NCBI RefSeq assembly: GCF_041080835.1
Contig: NZ_CP129683.1
Span: 2,232,001-2,296,000, forward strand
Length of the DNA: 64,000 bases
Reading direction: 5' to 3'
Origin: Bifidobacterium sp. WK012_4_13
Lineage (GTDB): Bacteria > Actinomycetota > Actinomycetes > Actinomycetales > Bifidobacteriaceae
Positions within the stretch are counted from its first letter, which is position 1; every line of letters begins with the position of its first letter. The notes under the pieces were generated by a model. That model worked only from the letters and a program-made list of their open reading frames with translations. It did no database searches and was not told where the DNA came from. Made by a program: the position numbers and the translations under genes. Below, one piece after another: positions 36,256-45,258 of the stretch.

Positions 36256-37758
36256 TCAGGCTATGACGAAGCCTCTGAGAGCGTATGCGCAGAGGCAAAT
36301 GAATATGAGCGTGAGCATATTGACGACGTTGTTGCTGGTGTATGCGATGCCGACCGCGGCGCGCTGCCGAGGATAGGCGGGGGCATCCATGAGCTGGCCG
36401 CTTTCGTCGGCGAAGCGCTGCTGAATGGTGGATCCAAGTGCACTGTCGACCAGAGTTCCTGCGAAGCCAAGCGCGCACACGAATACAAAGCCCCGGATTC
36501 CATATTGACCGGCACTTGGAATGGCGAGCAGCGCGCTGCCGGCGATTCCGGCAATCACGCCAAGCAAGGTCACGCCGCCCGATGTGCCGTTGGGAACCGG
36601 TTTGAGATTGATGAGATTCAAGACCTTGCCATGACTGAGCATGCCGATTTCCGAAGAGAATGTATCGGCGCATGCCGCGGCAAACACGCTGAAGCAGATC
36701 AACGCTCCCGTGTTCGTGCTCTGCGAGAAATGGGAGAGCCAGACAGCCACGCATGCAGGAAGCGAATTGCACAGGACCTGCTTCCAATTCCTGGCTCCGA
36801 CATCGCCCTGTCTACTTTCGCCCTTTCGCTTGGAACGGTTGCTGATCTTCGACACGAGCGATCCTGCGATGAAGAACAGTAGCAGACTGCCAGCAACCCA
36901 GATCGAAGAGAATGCATACAGCGTCGCGGCCGTCAATTCAGCGGCGACGATGCCATCGGTGGTGATTGCCGATCTGCGATATGCATAGATGAGGATGCCC
37001 AGGGCGACAAGCAGATAGATGGTCATGCCGATGGAACCATAGCGAAGCAGCAGCGATGCGAAGATGCCTGTCGAAATGGGAAGCGAGAGATTGTCGCACC
37101 CATTCGTGCCCGTCAGCTCGACGAATGCTGCGAATGCTCCGGTGACAAGAGCTATCAGAACGGATTCCAATAAGAAAATGGCCGTGGACACTGCCTCTCC
37201 GGCGTACCATGCGTTGGCCATGGTCAGTGAATCTGCATGCAATTCGGGGAATGCGAAGACGCATGCGAGCGTGGTCAGGAACGCGACGATGGCAACGCAA
37301 AGGCTGCCCTCAAGTGACTTGTCCCGTGCAAAGGCGAAGGGATGGTGCCGGCCCCAGCGTCCGCCGACAAGTGCGGCAAGACCGTCACCATAGGCCATCG
37401 TCAGCAGACCGATGAACGAAAGCTCATGCCATCCGAATTCGAAGGCGGCGGAGCTGAGCACGCACATGCTGAATGCGTAATAGACGGTTCCGAGGTTCTC
37501 GTGCTCCCTCACGATTGCAGGAAACAGATGGAACCGCGAATTCAACGCATTGATGATGATGAACAGAAAGGGAACAAGAGCCACAGCCCACAGCGATGTG
37601 AAGTATGGCGTGATGAAAACCCAGTTGCCGACCATGATATGCACGAACTTGCGTGAATACTCGCTTCTTCCGCCCTGATGGTGTGCAATAAGCGTCGCAA
37701 GCCCGATCACGAGCAGTATGTAGGCCAGTGAAATTGCCAGACTTACGATATTTTCCAT
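36256..37758 (-). CDS. Fused prenyl-alcohol kinase (VTE5/SEC59-like) - DUF92 (VTE6-like) protein
   Basis: 500 residues, all membrane. The N-terminal half (about 1-215) has the phytol/dolichol kinase and CdsA-like pattern: SRKFVHIMVGNW (about 35-46), then MAYGDGLAALVGGRWG and KSLEGSLC. The C-terminal half (about 265-500) is a DUF92 domain: ARNWKQVLCNSL, ACADTFSSEIGML, PNGTSGGVTLLG, GTLVDSALG. In plants and cyanobacteria VTE5 phosphorylates phytol and VTE6, a DUF92 protein, makes the diphosphate; here both lie in one chain. The gene is the last of an overlapping operon with a carotenoid synthase and desaturase (start overlaps the synthase stop by 16 bases). I infer conversion of a prenyl alcohol such as farnesol or geranylgeraniol to its diphosphate. 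A polyprenol kinase role in cell-wall lipid recycling is the alternative. Confidence 0.75.
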   Translation of the reverse strand: MENIVSLAISLAYILLVIGLATLIAHHQGGRSEYSRKFVHIMVGNWVFITPYFTSLWAVALVPFLFIIINALNSRFHLFPAIVREHENLGTVYYAFSMCVLSSAAFEFGWHELSFIGLLTMAYGDGLAALVGGRWGRHHPFAFARDKSLEGSLCVAIVAFLTTLACVFAFPELHADSLTMANAWYAGEAVSTAIFLLESVLIALVTGAFAAFVELTGTNGCDNLSLPISTGIFASLLLRYGSIGMTIYLLVALGILIYAYRRSAITTDGIVAAELTAATLYAFSSIWVAGSLLLFFIAGSLVSKISNRSKRKGESRQGDVGARNWKQVLCNSLPACVAVWLSHFSQSTNTGALICFSVFAAACADTFSSEIGMLSHGKVLNLINLKPVPNGTSGGVTLLGVIAGIAGSALLAIPSAGQYGIRGFVFVCALGFAGTLVDSALGSTIQQRFADESGQLMDAPAYPRQRAAVGIAYTSNNVVNMLTLIFICLCAYALRGFVIA

Positions 37759-38816
37759 GGTGCTTTCTCCCGTAGCTGTATTTCGGTGACGATGCGGATG
37801 CGTGTGGCCTTGCTGGTGTAGCAGCGCCTGGTGAAGCAGTCATGCCCGTGGTCGCGGACCGCCTGCTCGATGGCCTGATACAGCTTTGCCGCTGTGATGA
37901 GCGGGATACGGGCGGATGCGTGGAACTGATCAAGATAGTGCTGATATGGAAGGTACAGACTGTCGGCAAGCGTCGCAAGCTGTTCCCAGAGCACGATGAA
38001 GTTTCTTGGAATGGAAGGGGCATAGCCTTGCCGTGGCTCCGTGCGTTCCTTGAATGAGGCTGCGTCGGCATGGGCAAGCCCTTGCAGCGCCTCTCTCGAG
38101 ATGCCATGGCTTTTCAGCAGATCTCGGGGAATGTACACGCGGTCGCGCTCGCGGATGTCTTCGCCGACATCGCGCAGAATGTTGGTGATCTGCATCGCAA
38201 TGCCGAGTTTCTCGCACGCCTGCATGAAGTCTTCGTTCTCTATCATGGCGCGATCCCTGACCAGAATCGGCACAAGAATCCTGCCGACGGATCCGGCGAC
38301 AAGACGCGCGTATTCGATCAGGTCATCGGTGGACTCGATGTCATGAAAGTCGGCGTCGCTTCGCTGTCCCTGAATTTGCATGAGCAGGCCACGTTCCTGA
38401 ACGCCGTATCGGTGCACGCTTGCGGTGAAGGCTGGCCACCAGGGGAGTGTCGGCGCGAAAGTCGAAGGCGCGTCGCCGGCGGGGCCCGTGCCGTCCTCGA
38501 ACAATGCCCGTATCGAACGTTCCAGGTCATCGAGCTGTGGCAACGCGGAGCTGCCGCCTTCGTCGACGACATCGTCCGCATATCGGCAGAATGCGTAGAC
38601 GGCGGTGACCGCCATGAACCGTTCCTTGGGAAGCCCCTTGAACGCCTGATAGAAGCTGACGGCCTGTGTCTTCATGATTTCCAGAGCCGAGGCGAAGGAC
38701 TGCTCAAGATCGACGACATTGGTATCAGAGTGGGAAAAGTCACCAAAAGCAGGTGTTCCTAGATTTTTAGATTGACTTGCCGTCGCATCGTGACTGCCAT
38801 CTTGGCCTTCACTCAA
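37743..38816 (-). CDS. Phytoene/dehydrosqualene synthase (CrtB/CrtM-type)
   Basis: About 357 residues from TTG 38816, which follows AAAGGTG and overlaps the desaturase stop; a GTG at 38855 would add 13 residues. Both Asp-rich motifs of head-to-head prenyl synthases are present: FCRYADDVVDE (about residues 75-85) and RDVGEDIRERDRVYIP (about 220-235). It condenses two prenyl diphosphates to phytoene (C40) or dehydrosqualene (C30). The pairing with a CrtN/CrtI desaturase and the absence of a lycopene cyclase gene are compatible with a linear pigment, but chain length cannot be decided. The N-terminal 45 residues are polar and unlike homologues, supporting a later start or a lineage-specific extension. 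Confidence 0.87.
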   Translation of the reverse strand: MSEGQDGSHDATASQSKNLGTPAFGDFSHSDTNVVDLEQSFASALEIMKTQAVSFYQAFKGLPKERFMAVTAVYAFCRYADDVVDEGGSSALPQLDDLERSIRALFEDGTGPAGDAPSTFAPTLPWWPAFTASVHRYGVQERGLLMQIQGQRSDADFHDIESTDDLIEYARLVAGSVGRILVPILVRDRAMIENEDFMQACEKLGIAMQITNILRDVGEDIRERDRVYIPRDLLKSHGISREALQGLAHADAASFKERTEPRQGYAPSIPRNFIVLWEQLATLADSLYLPYQHYLDQFHASARIPLITAAKLYQAIEQAVRDHGHDCFTRRCYTSKATRIRIVTEIQLREKAPWKIS

Positions 38817-40320
38817 AGGAATCACCTTTCTCGTCGCGTCGCAGCTCTTCTGCACAAATCTTACCGCTCTGCATTACGATCGGCACTCCTGCGCCAGGAT
38901 GCGTGCTGCTTCCCGTGAAATACAAACCCTCGCAGTGCTTGGCTTTCGCCTGTGGACGCCAGTGATTGCTTTGAAGCAAGGTTGGCTGAAGGCCGAAGGT
39001 CGCCCCACGATACGCGTTGAATTCCTGCTTGAAATCCTCGGGCGTGAAAACCCGTTCAAAGACGATGCTCTCCTTCAGGTTCTCAAGTCCGGGGAGTCGG
39101 GTCAATGCCTGCAAGACCTTGTCTCTATACAGCTTCACCGTCTGTTCATTCCAGGAATATTTGGCCGTACCAAGTTCCGAGATCGGCAGAAGCGCATAGA
39201 ATGCGGACTGTCCCTGGGGAGCCATGCTTGGATCGGTCTGCGTCGGAATGTGAAGATAGATGGATGGGTGCTCAATCTCGCTTCCATCGAAGATGCTGCG
39301 CAGATTGTCGTCATATTGCGAAGAAATGACGAAGTTATGTGTCGAAAGGTGGTCGTATGTGCCCTTCACACCCCAGTAGAAAACAAGGCAGGAGCATGAA
39401 TAGTCCATACTGTCGATTTTTTTGGGTGAGTATTTTCCCCTGATCCTTGGGCTTTCGACGAGCTCTTTCATCGCATAGGGGAAGTCTGCGTTGCAAACGA
39501 CGTATGGAGACTCGATGAGCCTGTCATCGACCTGTATGCCCTGGACTCTGCCATCGGTGGCAACGATTTTCCGAACCTGGGCATTGTAATGGATCTTGCC
39601 GCCTATCTCTTCGAAGAGCCTTGCCATCTGTTCGGCCATCGTATGCATGCCGCCCTTGATGCACCAGATTCCATAGAGCAGCTCGATCATCGGAATGATG
39701 TTATAGAGCGACGGTCCATTTGTCGGAGACACGCCAATATATAAGGTCTGGAAGCTCAGCATGCGTTGCAGGTCCTTGTCGGGCATGAACTTCGCCATCA
39801 TCCTGTCAGCGCTGCCGAAGGTTTTGAGCTTCATCGCCTGGACGAGCATGTACGGATTGTATATGTCTCGTCGGTGGCGGAAGGGGCGGGTTATGAAATG
39901 CTGGTACGCGACCTGGTATCGCGTATACATTTCGCTCAGATAATCGAGGAATCCCTTGGCATTGCGAGGCCCCTTGGCTTCGACCATCCTCATCAGATCG
40001 GGAAGGTTGTTGCCAATCGTGTAATGGCGTATCGGATCGCCTTCGAAGAAGACCTCGTACATCGGGTCGAGGCGGGTCATTGGGATGTAGTCATCGGGAT
40101 CGCGGCCGCAGAGACGAAAGATGTCTTGGTATATCGAAGGCATCATCACGATGGTCGGACCGACATCGAAAGTGAACCCCTGCTCGCGGATCTGATGCAT
40201 CTTGCCACCGGGTATGCTCTGCTTTTCGTAGATTTCCACTGAATATCCGGCATGCTGCAGACGGATGGCCGCTGATAGGCCGCCAATTCCGGCCCCAACG
40301 ACCACGACTTTCTTCCCCAA
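38809..40320 (-). CDS. Phytoene/diapophytoene desaturase (CrtI/CrtN-type)
   Basis: 503 residues from ATG 40320. The N-terminal FAD-binding Rossmann motif VVVVGAGIGGLSAAIRLQ (about 5-22) is followed by YEKQSIPGGKMH. The C-terminal carotenoid-oxidoreductase signature is FTGSSTHPGAGVPIVMQSG (about 472-490). It introduces conjugated double bonds into phytoene or dehydrosqualene at the membrane. It is the first gene of the operon, and its stop overlaps the synthase start. Carotenoids would protect membranes against oxygen and light, useful for an aerotolerant bifidobacterium (inference). Confidence 0.88.
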   Translation of the reverse strand: MGKKVVVVGAGIGGLSAAIRLQHAGYSVEIYEKQSIPGGKMHQIREQGFTFDVGPTIVMMPSIYQDIFRLCGRDPDDYIPMTRLDPMYEVFFEGDPIRHYTIGNNLPDLMRMVEAKGPRNAKGFLDYLSEMYTRYQVAYQHFITRPFRHRRDIYNPYMLVQAMKLKTFGSADRMMAKFMPDKDLQRMLSFQTLYIGVSPTNGPSLYNIIPMIELLYGIWCIKGGMHTMAEQMARLFEEIGGKIHYNAQVRKIVATDGRVQGIQVDDRLIESPYVVCNADFPYAMKELVESPRIRGKYSPKKIDSMDYSCSCLVFYWGVKGTYDHLSTHNFVISSQYDDNLRSIFDGSEIEHPSIYLHIPTQTDPSMAPQGQSAFYALLPISELGTAKYSWNEQTVKLYRDKVLQALTRLPGLENLKESIVFERVFTPEDFKQEFNAYRGATFGLQPTLLQSNHWRPQAKAKHCEGLYFTGSSTHPGAGVPIVMQSGKICAEELRRDEKGDSFE

Positions 40321-40422
40321 GTTCCCTGCCCCTACTGTTGTCCTTATTGTAGACCTTCGCTGTCAAACCGATAACGACTCTACCGAGAAATAGGCCCAAA
40401 CGCACTCATTGAAACAGGGAAA

Positions 40423-40552
40423 AAGGTGAGATTGTGAGTTTTGCGACAATTGCAGAGTATAAACTTCAATTTTCGTTGATTTCGCGACCGAGGTCATGCG
40501 GAAAATCAGTGGCTGTACTTTGCAATTGCCGCAAAACTCACAATCTCACCTT
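40423..40552. repeat. Inverted-repeat element 4 of the dispersed AAGTATAA family
   Basis: 32-bp outer arms (40423-40454 and 40521-40552) with a single mismatch. Their core is GTGAGTTTTGCGGCAATTGC. Inner motifs are AGAGTATAAA and, mirrored, AAAGTACAG. 130 bp, between the desaturase start and the end of the leftward reductase gene. Confidence 0.85.
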
Positions 40553-40590
40553 GAATGAGACAATATGAAGCTCACCGTGCCTCAAGAACT

Positions 40591-41493
40591 CTAGAATTCT
40601 TCGTACCATTGTGGATTTTGCGCGAATGAGCGGCCTTCGGGATTGTCAAGGGCGGCTATCTGCTTCATATCGTCACCGTCGAGTGTGAAACTGGTCAGAT
40701 CGATGTTTGCGCGCTGACGTTCCGGATTCATGGACTTTGGAATCGAAACATCGCCAATCTGGACATGCCAGCGAAGAATCGTCTGAACGACTGAGATGCC
40801 GTGCTTCTTCGCGATCGCCGTCAAGGTGGTGTCCTTGAGCATCTGGTTGGCCCTGCCCAGTGGGCTCCAGGCTTCGGTGATGATTCCATGGGTGTTGTCA
40901 TAGGCGCGCTGCGCCGACTGCTGGAAATATGGATGGAGCTCAATCTGGTTGACCTCTGGAGCAACGCCGGTCGAATGGATGAGCATGTCGATATGGCCCG
41001 GAAGGAAGTTGCTCACGCCGATATGCTTCACGATGCCCTGCTTCTTCGCATCGATGAGCGCACGCCAGGCATCGGTGTACTTGCCCTTGGATGGGTTGGG
41101 CCAATGAATCAGGTACAGATCGATGTAGTCGAGGCCCATGCGGGCGACGCTTTCCTCGATCGTTACGCGTGCGGCATCGTAGTCCTGATGCCGACCAGGA
41201 AGCTTGCTCGTTACCGTAACGTCTTCACGAGGAATGTCGGACTCGCGAATCGCACGGCCGACGATGCCCTCGTTCTCATAGTTATATGCGCTGTCTATGA
41301 GTCGATACCCGACTCGCAGCGCGGACTCAATCGCACCGATTCCATCGAATCCATTGATCTTATAGGTTCCGAATCCGATCGCCGGAAGTTCGAATCCGCT
41401 GTGCGACTTTCTGACAGGAATATCGGGCGGATTGAGAATGCCCTGATTCGATGCGTCTTGTTCGCTCCTATGTTCGCTGTTCTGATCGCTCAC
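40591..41493 (-). CDS. Aldo/keto reductase (AKR, 2,5-diketo-D-gluconate reductase-like)
   Basis: 300 residues from GTG 41493, AGAGG upstream. The AKR catalytic tetrad is visible: Asp in RLIDSAYNY, Tyr in YNYENE, Lys in VTSKLPG, His in LIHWPNP. The C-terminal NADPH-binding stretch is IPKSMNPERQRANID. It belongs to the AKR5-like small-carbonyl or keto-sugar reductases. The substrate is unknown. Its first 25 residues (Ser/Glu/Asn-rich) are an extension. It is divergent from the TetR gene, 169 bases apart. Confidence 0.87.
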   Translation of the reverse strand: MSDQNSEHRSEQDASNQGILNPPDIPVRKSHSGFELPAIGFGTYKINGFDGIGAIESALRVGYRLIDSAYNYENEGIVGRAIRESDIPREDVTVTSKLPGRHQDYDAARVTIEESVARMGLDYIDLYLIHWPNPSKGKYTDAWRALIDAKKQGIVKHIGVSNFLPGHIDMLIHSTGVAPEVNQIELHPYFQQSAQRAYDNTHGIITEAWSPLGRANQMLKDTTLTAIAKKHGISVVQTILRWHVQIGDVSIPKSMNPERQRANIDLTSFTLDGDDMKQIAALDNPEGRSFAQNPQWYEEF

Positions 41494-41662
41494 TATCGAA
41501 ATCCTCTCACTCAGTCTGAAAATCCATATGCCATGGCCTTCCTTATAACATTACGCATGAGGCTTTCGATAAGTCACTTTGTGCTGAGAGATAGATTCAG
41601 GCGAAAAAGAAATCTGAACATTTCATATGTGCTGCTCAGCTCCTTGATATAACATTGTTTGA

Positions 41663-42565
41663 ATGACGAAAAAACGTGGATCTTATTCCAAGGGAGTGCT
41701 TAAGCGCCAGGAAATTCTGAGTCAGGCGCTCAAGCTCATTGCGGAAAATGGCTTTGAATCAACCAAGCTTCGAGAGCTCGCAGAATCCGTCAATCTGTCT
41801 GAGGCTGGCCTTTTGCATTACTTTGGAACGAAGGACGACCTATATGTTGAAATTTTGCGCGAAAATGACAAGAACGAGCTGTATGAATTGTTCAGACTGA
41901 ACATCGAACATGGTGGTTCGGGGCCCTTCGAGTCAGAGAAGACATGCAGAAAGGCAGAATCCGGCGATAGCAAATCGGGCGATGATGACGCGGACGAGAG
42001 CGATCGTCCTGCGGGCAGCGACTCCCAAGAATCCGAATCGGAGAAGCATGCCGAAAGAGAATCATCCCGAGAAGGCAAGGCCGGGGAATTCTCGTTGAAG
42101 CTTTCCGGAAATGCCATCAAAATGATCGACGAGCGTGCCGACCTTTTGCCTGCGCAGCCACGCGAACACGTAGGCATACTGTCGCGCCTGGTACAGATCA
42201 TGGCTCATAAGGCCCAGGTGCCGGGTCTTGTCGAATTGTATTCGTACATGTCGGTTCGTGCTGCTGACAAGAACAATCCGGCACACGCGTACTTCATGGA
42301 AAGGCGCAGCATATCTTCGGCGATCTCGGTTCCCATGCTCAGACGTCTCCAGAAAAGAGGCATCGTGAGCGCCAAGCTTGCGCCGAGCGATCTCGATAGA
42401 ATCTTCAACGCCGTTACCGATGGTCTGCTGGTTCAGCGACTGATCGATCCGGATCTGGATATCGAGCGATTGCTGCTTGAGCTGTGCACGATCATCGATT
42501 GGACGCGCGACCCGAACGGCAACCCGGATATCGAGACCATCAAGAAGCAGAATCTCATGCCCTGA
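41663..42565 (+). CDS. TetR family regulator with acidic low-complexity insert
   Basis: 300 residues from ATG 41663. The DNA-binding domain is canonical (QEILSQALKLIAENGFESTKLRELA ... LLHYFGTKDDLY, about residues 14-57). Between helices of the ligand domain there is a roughly 60-residue Ser/Asp/Glu/Arg-rich stretch (about 77-135), absent from usual TetR proteins of about 200 residues. The rest (IMAHKAQVPGLVELYSYMS ... TDGLLVQRLIDPD) resembles a normal TetR C-terminal domain. Possible targets are the divergent aldo/keto reductase or the downstream glycosyltransferase genes. Confidence 0.83.
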   Translation: MTKKRGSYSKGVLKRQEILSQALKLIAENGFESTKLRELAESVNLSEAGLLHYFGTKDDLYVEILRENDKNELYELFRLNIEHGGSGPFESEKTCRKAESGDSKSGDDDADESDRPAGSDSQESESEKHAERESSREGKAGEFSLKLSGNAIKMIDERADLLPAQPREHVGILSRLVQIMAHKAQVPGLVELYSYMSVRAADKNNPAHAYFMERRSISSAISVPMLRRLQKRGIVSAKLAPSDLDRIFNAVTDGLLVQRLIDPDLDIERLLLELCTIIDWTRDPNGNPDIETIKKQNLMP

Positions 42566-42635
42566 TCGGGCCTTTCCGGCAACGTTTTCAGCGATGTCAT
42601 CGGCTGCACTGCCCGTCTGAGCAGTTGGCGAAGGC

Positions 42636-43712
42636 TCAGTCTCTGTCGCGAATCATCGAGCCTGCCATCATCCGCATCTCGCGCGGGGAAGTGGCTTCCG
42701 TGCGCTCGCCGCTTTCCTTGGCGGCAGTGGTTTCTGTGGCAGTCTTGTTCTTGGTGGCGTTCCCGGTCCCGTCCTCGGTCACATCCTCACTCTGGATGTC
42801 GTCATTGAAACCGCCAGCATAGATTCCCGAGGTTTCGGCGTCTTCCTCGTCGCGCTGCATCATGTCCATCTGCTCGCGCACCCAGACGCGTTCGGCAGGA
42901 TTGATGTCTCGAAGCCCTAGATATTTCTGGTATGCAGGGTAGAAGGTTCTCAAGATCGGGTAGAGCGCAAACAATGTGTGCTCGGGTTTCTCGGTGCGCC
43001 AGTGCTGCGGGTGAGCATCGAAGGTGTTGCGGAAGCGTTTCATGTAACGGCGGAAGGAGGACAGGGAGGTGTCGATTCTGCGCGCGCTCATGCCGGCGAT
43101 CATGCGGGGTGAGTAGACGGTTTCGAACCCTTTGCCAAGCAGATGCAGGGATACGTCGACATCCTCGTGCATGACGTCGGATTCGTCGCGGCACACTTCC
43201 TTGGAAATCGCATTCCACGCCGTGGCCCGCAGAGCCATGTTGGAGCCGAAGAGCAGATAATGGCCGCCATCCGCACGATAGATGTTTCTTCTGATGCGGT
43301 TGTCGCCCTTCAGGCCGATTCGTCTTGCGGGCATGTCGTAATACACCACGGGGCCGGTGGCACCCATGGCGTCCGGATCCTCGGTGAAGATTCCTGAAAC
43401 GACCTCGACCCAATCCGGTTTGAGCATGCAGTCGGCATCGACTCGGCCGAGAACCTCGCCCGTGGCATGGTTCAGACCCCAGTTGCGCGTGGGGATGAGT
43501 CCCTGCTCCTTATTCTGATGGAGCAGACGTACCTTTGCCTCGGGGTGCTCGTGGATGAATTGCTTCACGACCTTGACCGTGTCGTCGGTGGAACGGTTGT
43601 CAACGACTATGACTTCGTGTGGCATCACTGTTTGACTTGTGGCATTCTGCAAGCAATCAGCGATGCGTTCCTCTTCGTTCCATGCAGGGATGACAATCGA
43701 AACAGTCAGCAT
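42636..43712 (-). CDS. Family 2 glycosyltransferase
   Basis: About 358 residues from ATG 43712 (MLTVSIVIPAWNEEE); the frame stays open to 43829, but the added residues are not family-like. GT-A fold signs: SIVIPAWNEE, DNRSTDDT, RVDADCMLKPDW (DxD-type metal site), and EDVDVSLHL as the second acidic motif. No membrane helix is obvious, so it is cytoplasmic or membrane-associated. The C-terminal 65 residues are Thr/Glu/Ala-rich and disordered. It is divergent from the AI-2E gene, 97 bases apart. The acceptor could be a glycolipid or an exopolysaccharide. Confidence 0.82.
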   Translation of the reverse strand: MLTVSIVIPAWNEEERIADCLQNATSQTVMPHEVIVVDNRSTDDTVKVVKQFIHEHPEAKVRLLHQNKEQGLIPTRNWGLNHATGEVLGRVDADCMLKPDWVEVVSGIFTEDPDAMGATGPVVYYDMPARRIGLKGDNRIRRNIYRADGGHYLLFGSNMALRATAWNAISKEVCRDESDVMHEDVDVSLHLLGKGFETVYSPRMIAGMSARRIDTSLSSFRRYMKRFRNTFDAHPQHWRTEKPEHTLFALYPILRTFYPAYQKYLGLRDINPAERVWVREQMDMMQRDEEDAETSGIYAGGFNDDIQSEDVTEDGTGNATKNKTATETTAAKESGERTEATSPREMRMMAGSMIRDRD

Positions 43713-43809
43713 AGGCACTAGAATACGTGCAAGCCCATACAGGTCTGATTGGGTGAATCTCACATAAATCGGAAGCGGCGAACCGAGCTTGTCGTTTTTG
43801 ATGTGGATA

Positions 43810-45258
43810 ATGGAGCATATGACTTCCAAAGACGACGAACAATTCGACCTTGCCTCGGTGTTTCCAGCAAAGGGAGATCCCAGGCGACCCCCTGAATGGT
43901 ACGGGCGAGCGTTGCTCTATACGGCCATAGGCGTGTTCGCTGCATGGTTCGTATACAAGTCTTGGGGGAAGATAGAGTTTCTCGTACTCGATGTCGTCAT
44001 TTCCATCTTCATCGCCCTGGCATTGGAACCACTGGTGAAGATGATGATTCGACATGGCTGGAGACGCGGGGCCGCATCGGGCGTGTCCATCGTGCTTTTC
44101 ATAGTCATCGTGCTTGCCTTGATGGCCACATTCGGCAGCCTGTTCGTGCAGCAGGCGACCGCCATGATCTCGGGCATTCCAAAATATTATGAGGACATAG
44201 CCAATACGGTTGCTAGCAAGACTTCATGGAAGCTTCCTGCAATAGGGGATTTGGGCAATGAGATACTCGGCAGCATACAGACTTCCTGGGTGCGCGATTT
44301 CGCAGGGCAGGCCATTTCGACGACCATGAGTTTCCTGAGCGCCGTGCTGAACCTGCTCACCGTGCTGCTGGTGACCTTCTACATTTCAGCCTCTGGCCCA
44401 AAGATGCGTCGAAGCGTCTGTCAGTGGATGAGCCCCAGGTCACAGCGAAAGTTTGTGCTCGTCTGGACCGTGGCACAGGATCAGATTTCGAGCTTCCTGT
44501 TCAGCCGCACCATTCTTGCAATCATCAACAGTGGCTGTCTCGCAGTCTTCCTGGTGATCCTTAATGTTCCCTACTGGCTGCCTCTGTCGCTGTTCTGCGG
44601 CCTGGTATCGCAATTCGTTCCCACCATAGGAACGTACATAGGAGGCGCGTTGCCAATCGTGGCTGCCTGGGCAAGCGTCGGTCTGACGCAGGCGATCGCG
44701 ATTCTCGCATACATCATCATCTATCAGCAGATCGAGAACCTGATCTTTGCGCCAAAGATATCCCAGCGCACGATGGATCTGAACCCCGCCGTGGCGTTTC
44801 TCTCGGTGCTCGGGATCGGTGCGGTATTCGGCGCTCTCGGGGCATTCCTCGCACTGCCCGTCGCGGCCAGCTTCCAGGCCATCTTCAAGGCGTATACCAA
44901 GCAATATGACTTGATTGATTCGCCTTTGCTCAACGATCCGAAGCCGGTCAAGAAGTCCAAGGTAATCGAGGGCGCCGAGGCATTCAACGAGCACGTCATA
45001 CGACCGGTCGCCCAGCGCATCCCACGTGCGGCGCGTGGATCGAGCTCACGCATTCACAGCGAGTCAGAGAGCAAGTCGACGCAGCAAGAATCCTCGCAGA
45101 TACCGACCTCGCATGATTTGGACACATCGCAGACAGTTGCGATTCCGCAGAGGAAGAACAAGAATTCAACGCTGAAGACGGGGTCGAAGGACCTGAATGC
45201 ATCGTCGGAGGCTGATAATGGTTCAGACCTTGAAAATCCTCGGAACAGGTGGCGTTGA
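43810..45258 (+). CDS. AI-2E family transporter-like membrane protein
   Basis: About 482 residues from ATG 43810; ATG 43819 with GGAG upstream is equally possible. It has the eight-helix AI-2E/PerM layout, with the conserved central segments LLVTFYISASGPKMRR and GGALPIVAAWASVG ... YIIIYQQIENLIFAPKI. The family includes Na+/H+ antiporters and proposed autoinducer-2 exporters. Function should not be taken from the name. The last 115 residues are Ser/Lys/Gln-rich and cytoplasmic. Its TGA shares a base with the next gene's ATG, so the pair is coupled. Confidence 0.83.
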   Translation: MEHMTSKDDEQFDLASVFPAKGDPRRPPEWYGRALLYTAIGVFAAWFVYKSWGKIEFLVLDVVISIFIALALEPLVKMMIRHGWRRGAASGVSIVLFIVIVLALMATFGSLFVQQATAMISGIPKYYEDIANTVASKTSWKLPAIGDLGNEILGSIQTSWVRDFAGQAISTTMSFLSAVLNLLTVLLVTFYISASGPKMRRSVCQWMSPRSQRKFVLVWTVAQDQISSFLFSRTILAIINSGCLAVFLVILNVPYWLPLSLFCGLVSQFVPTIGTYIGGALPIVAAWASVGLTQAIAILAYIIIYQQIENLIFAPKISQRTMDLNPAVAFLSVLGIGAVFGALGAFLALPVAASFQAIFKAYTKQYDLIDSPLLNDPKPVKKSKVIEGAEAFNEHVIRPVAQRIPRAARGSSSRIHSESESKSTQQESSQIPTSHDLDTSQTVAIPQRKNKNSTLKTGSKDLNASSEADNGSDLENPRNRWR

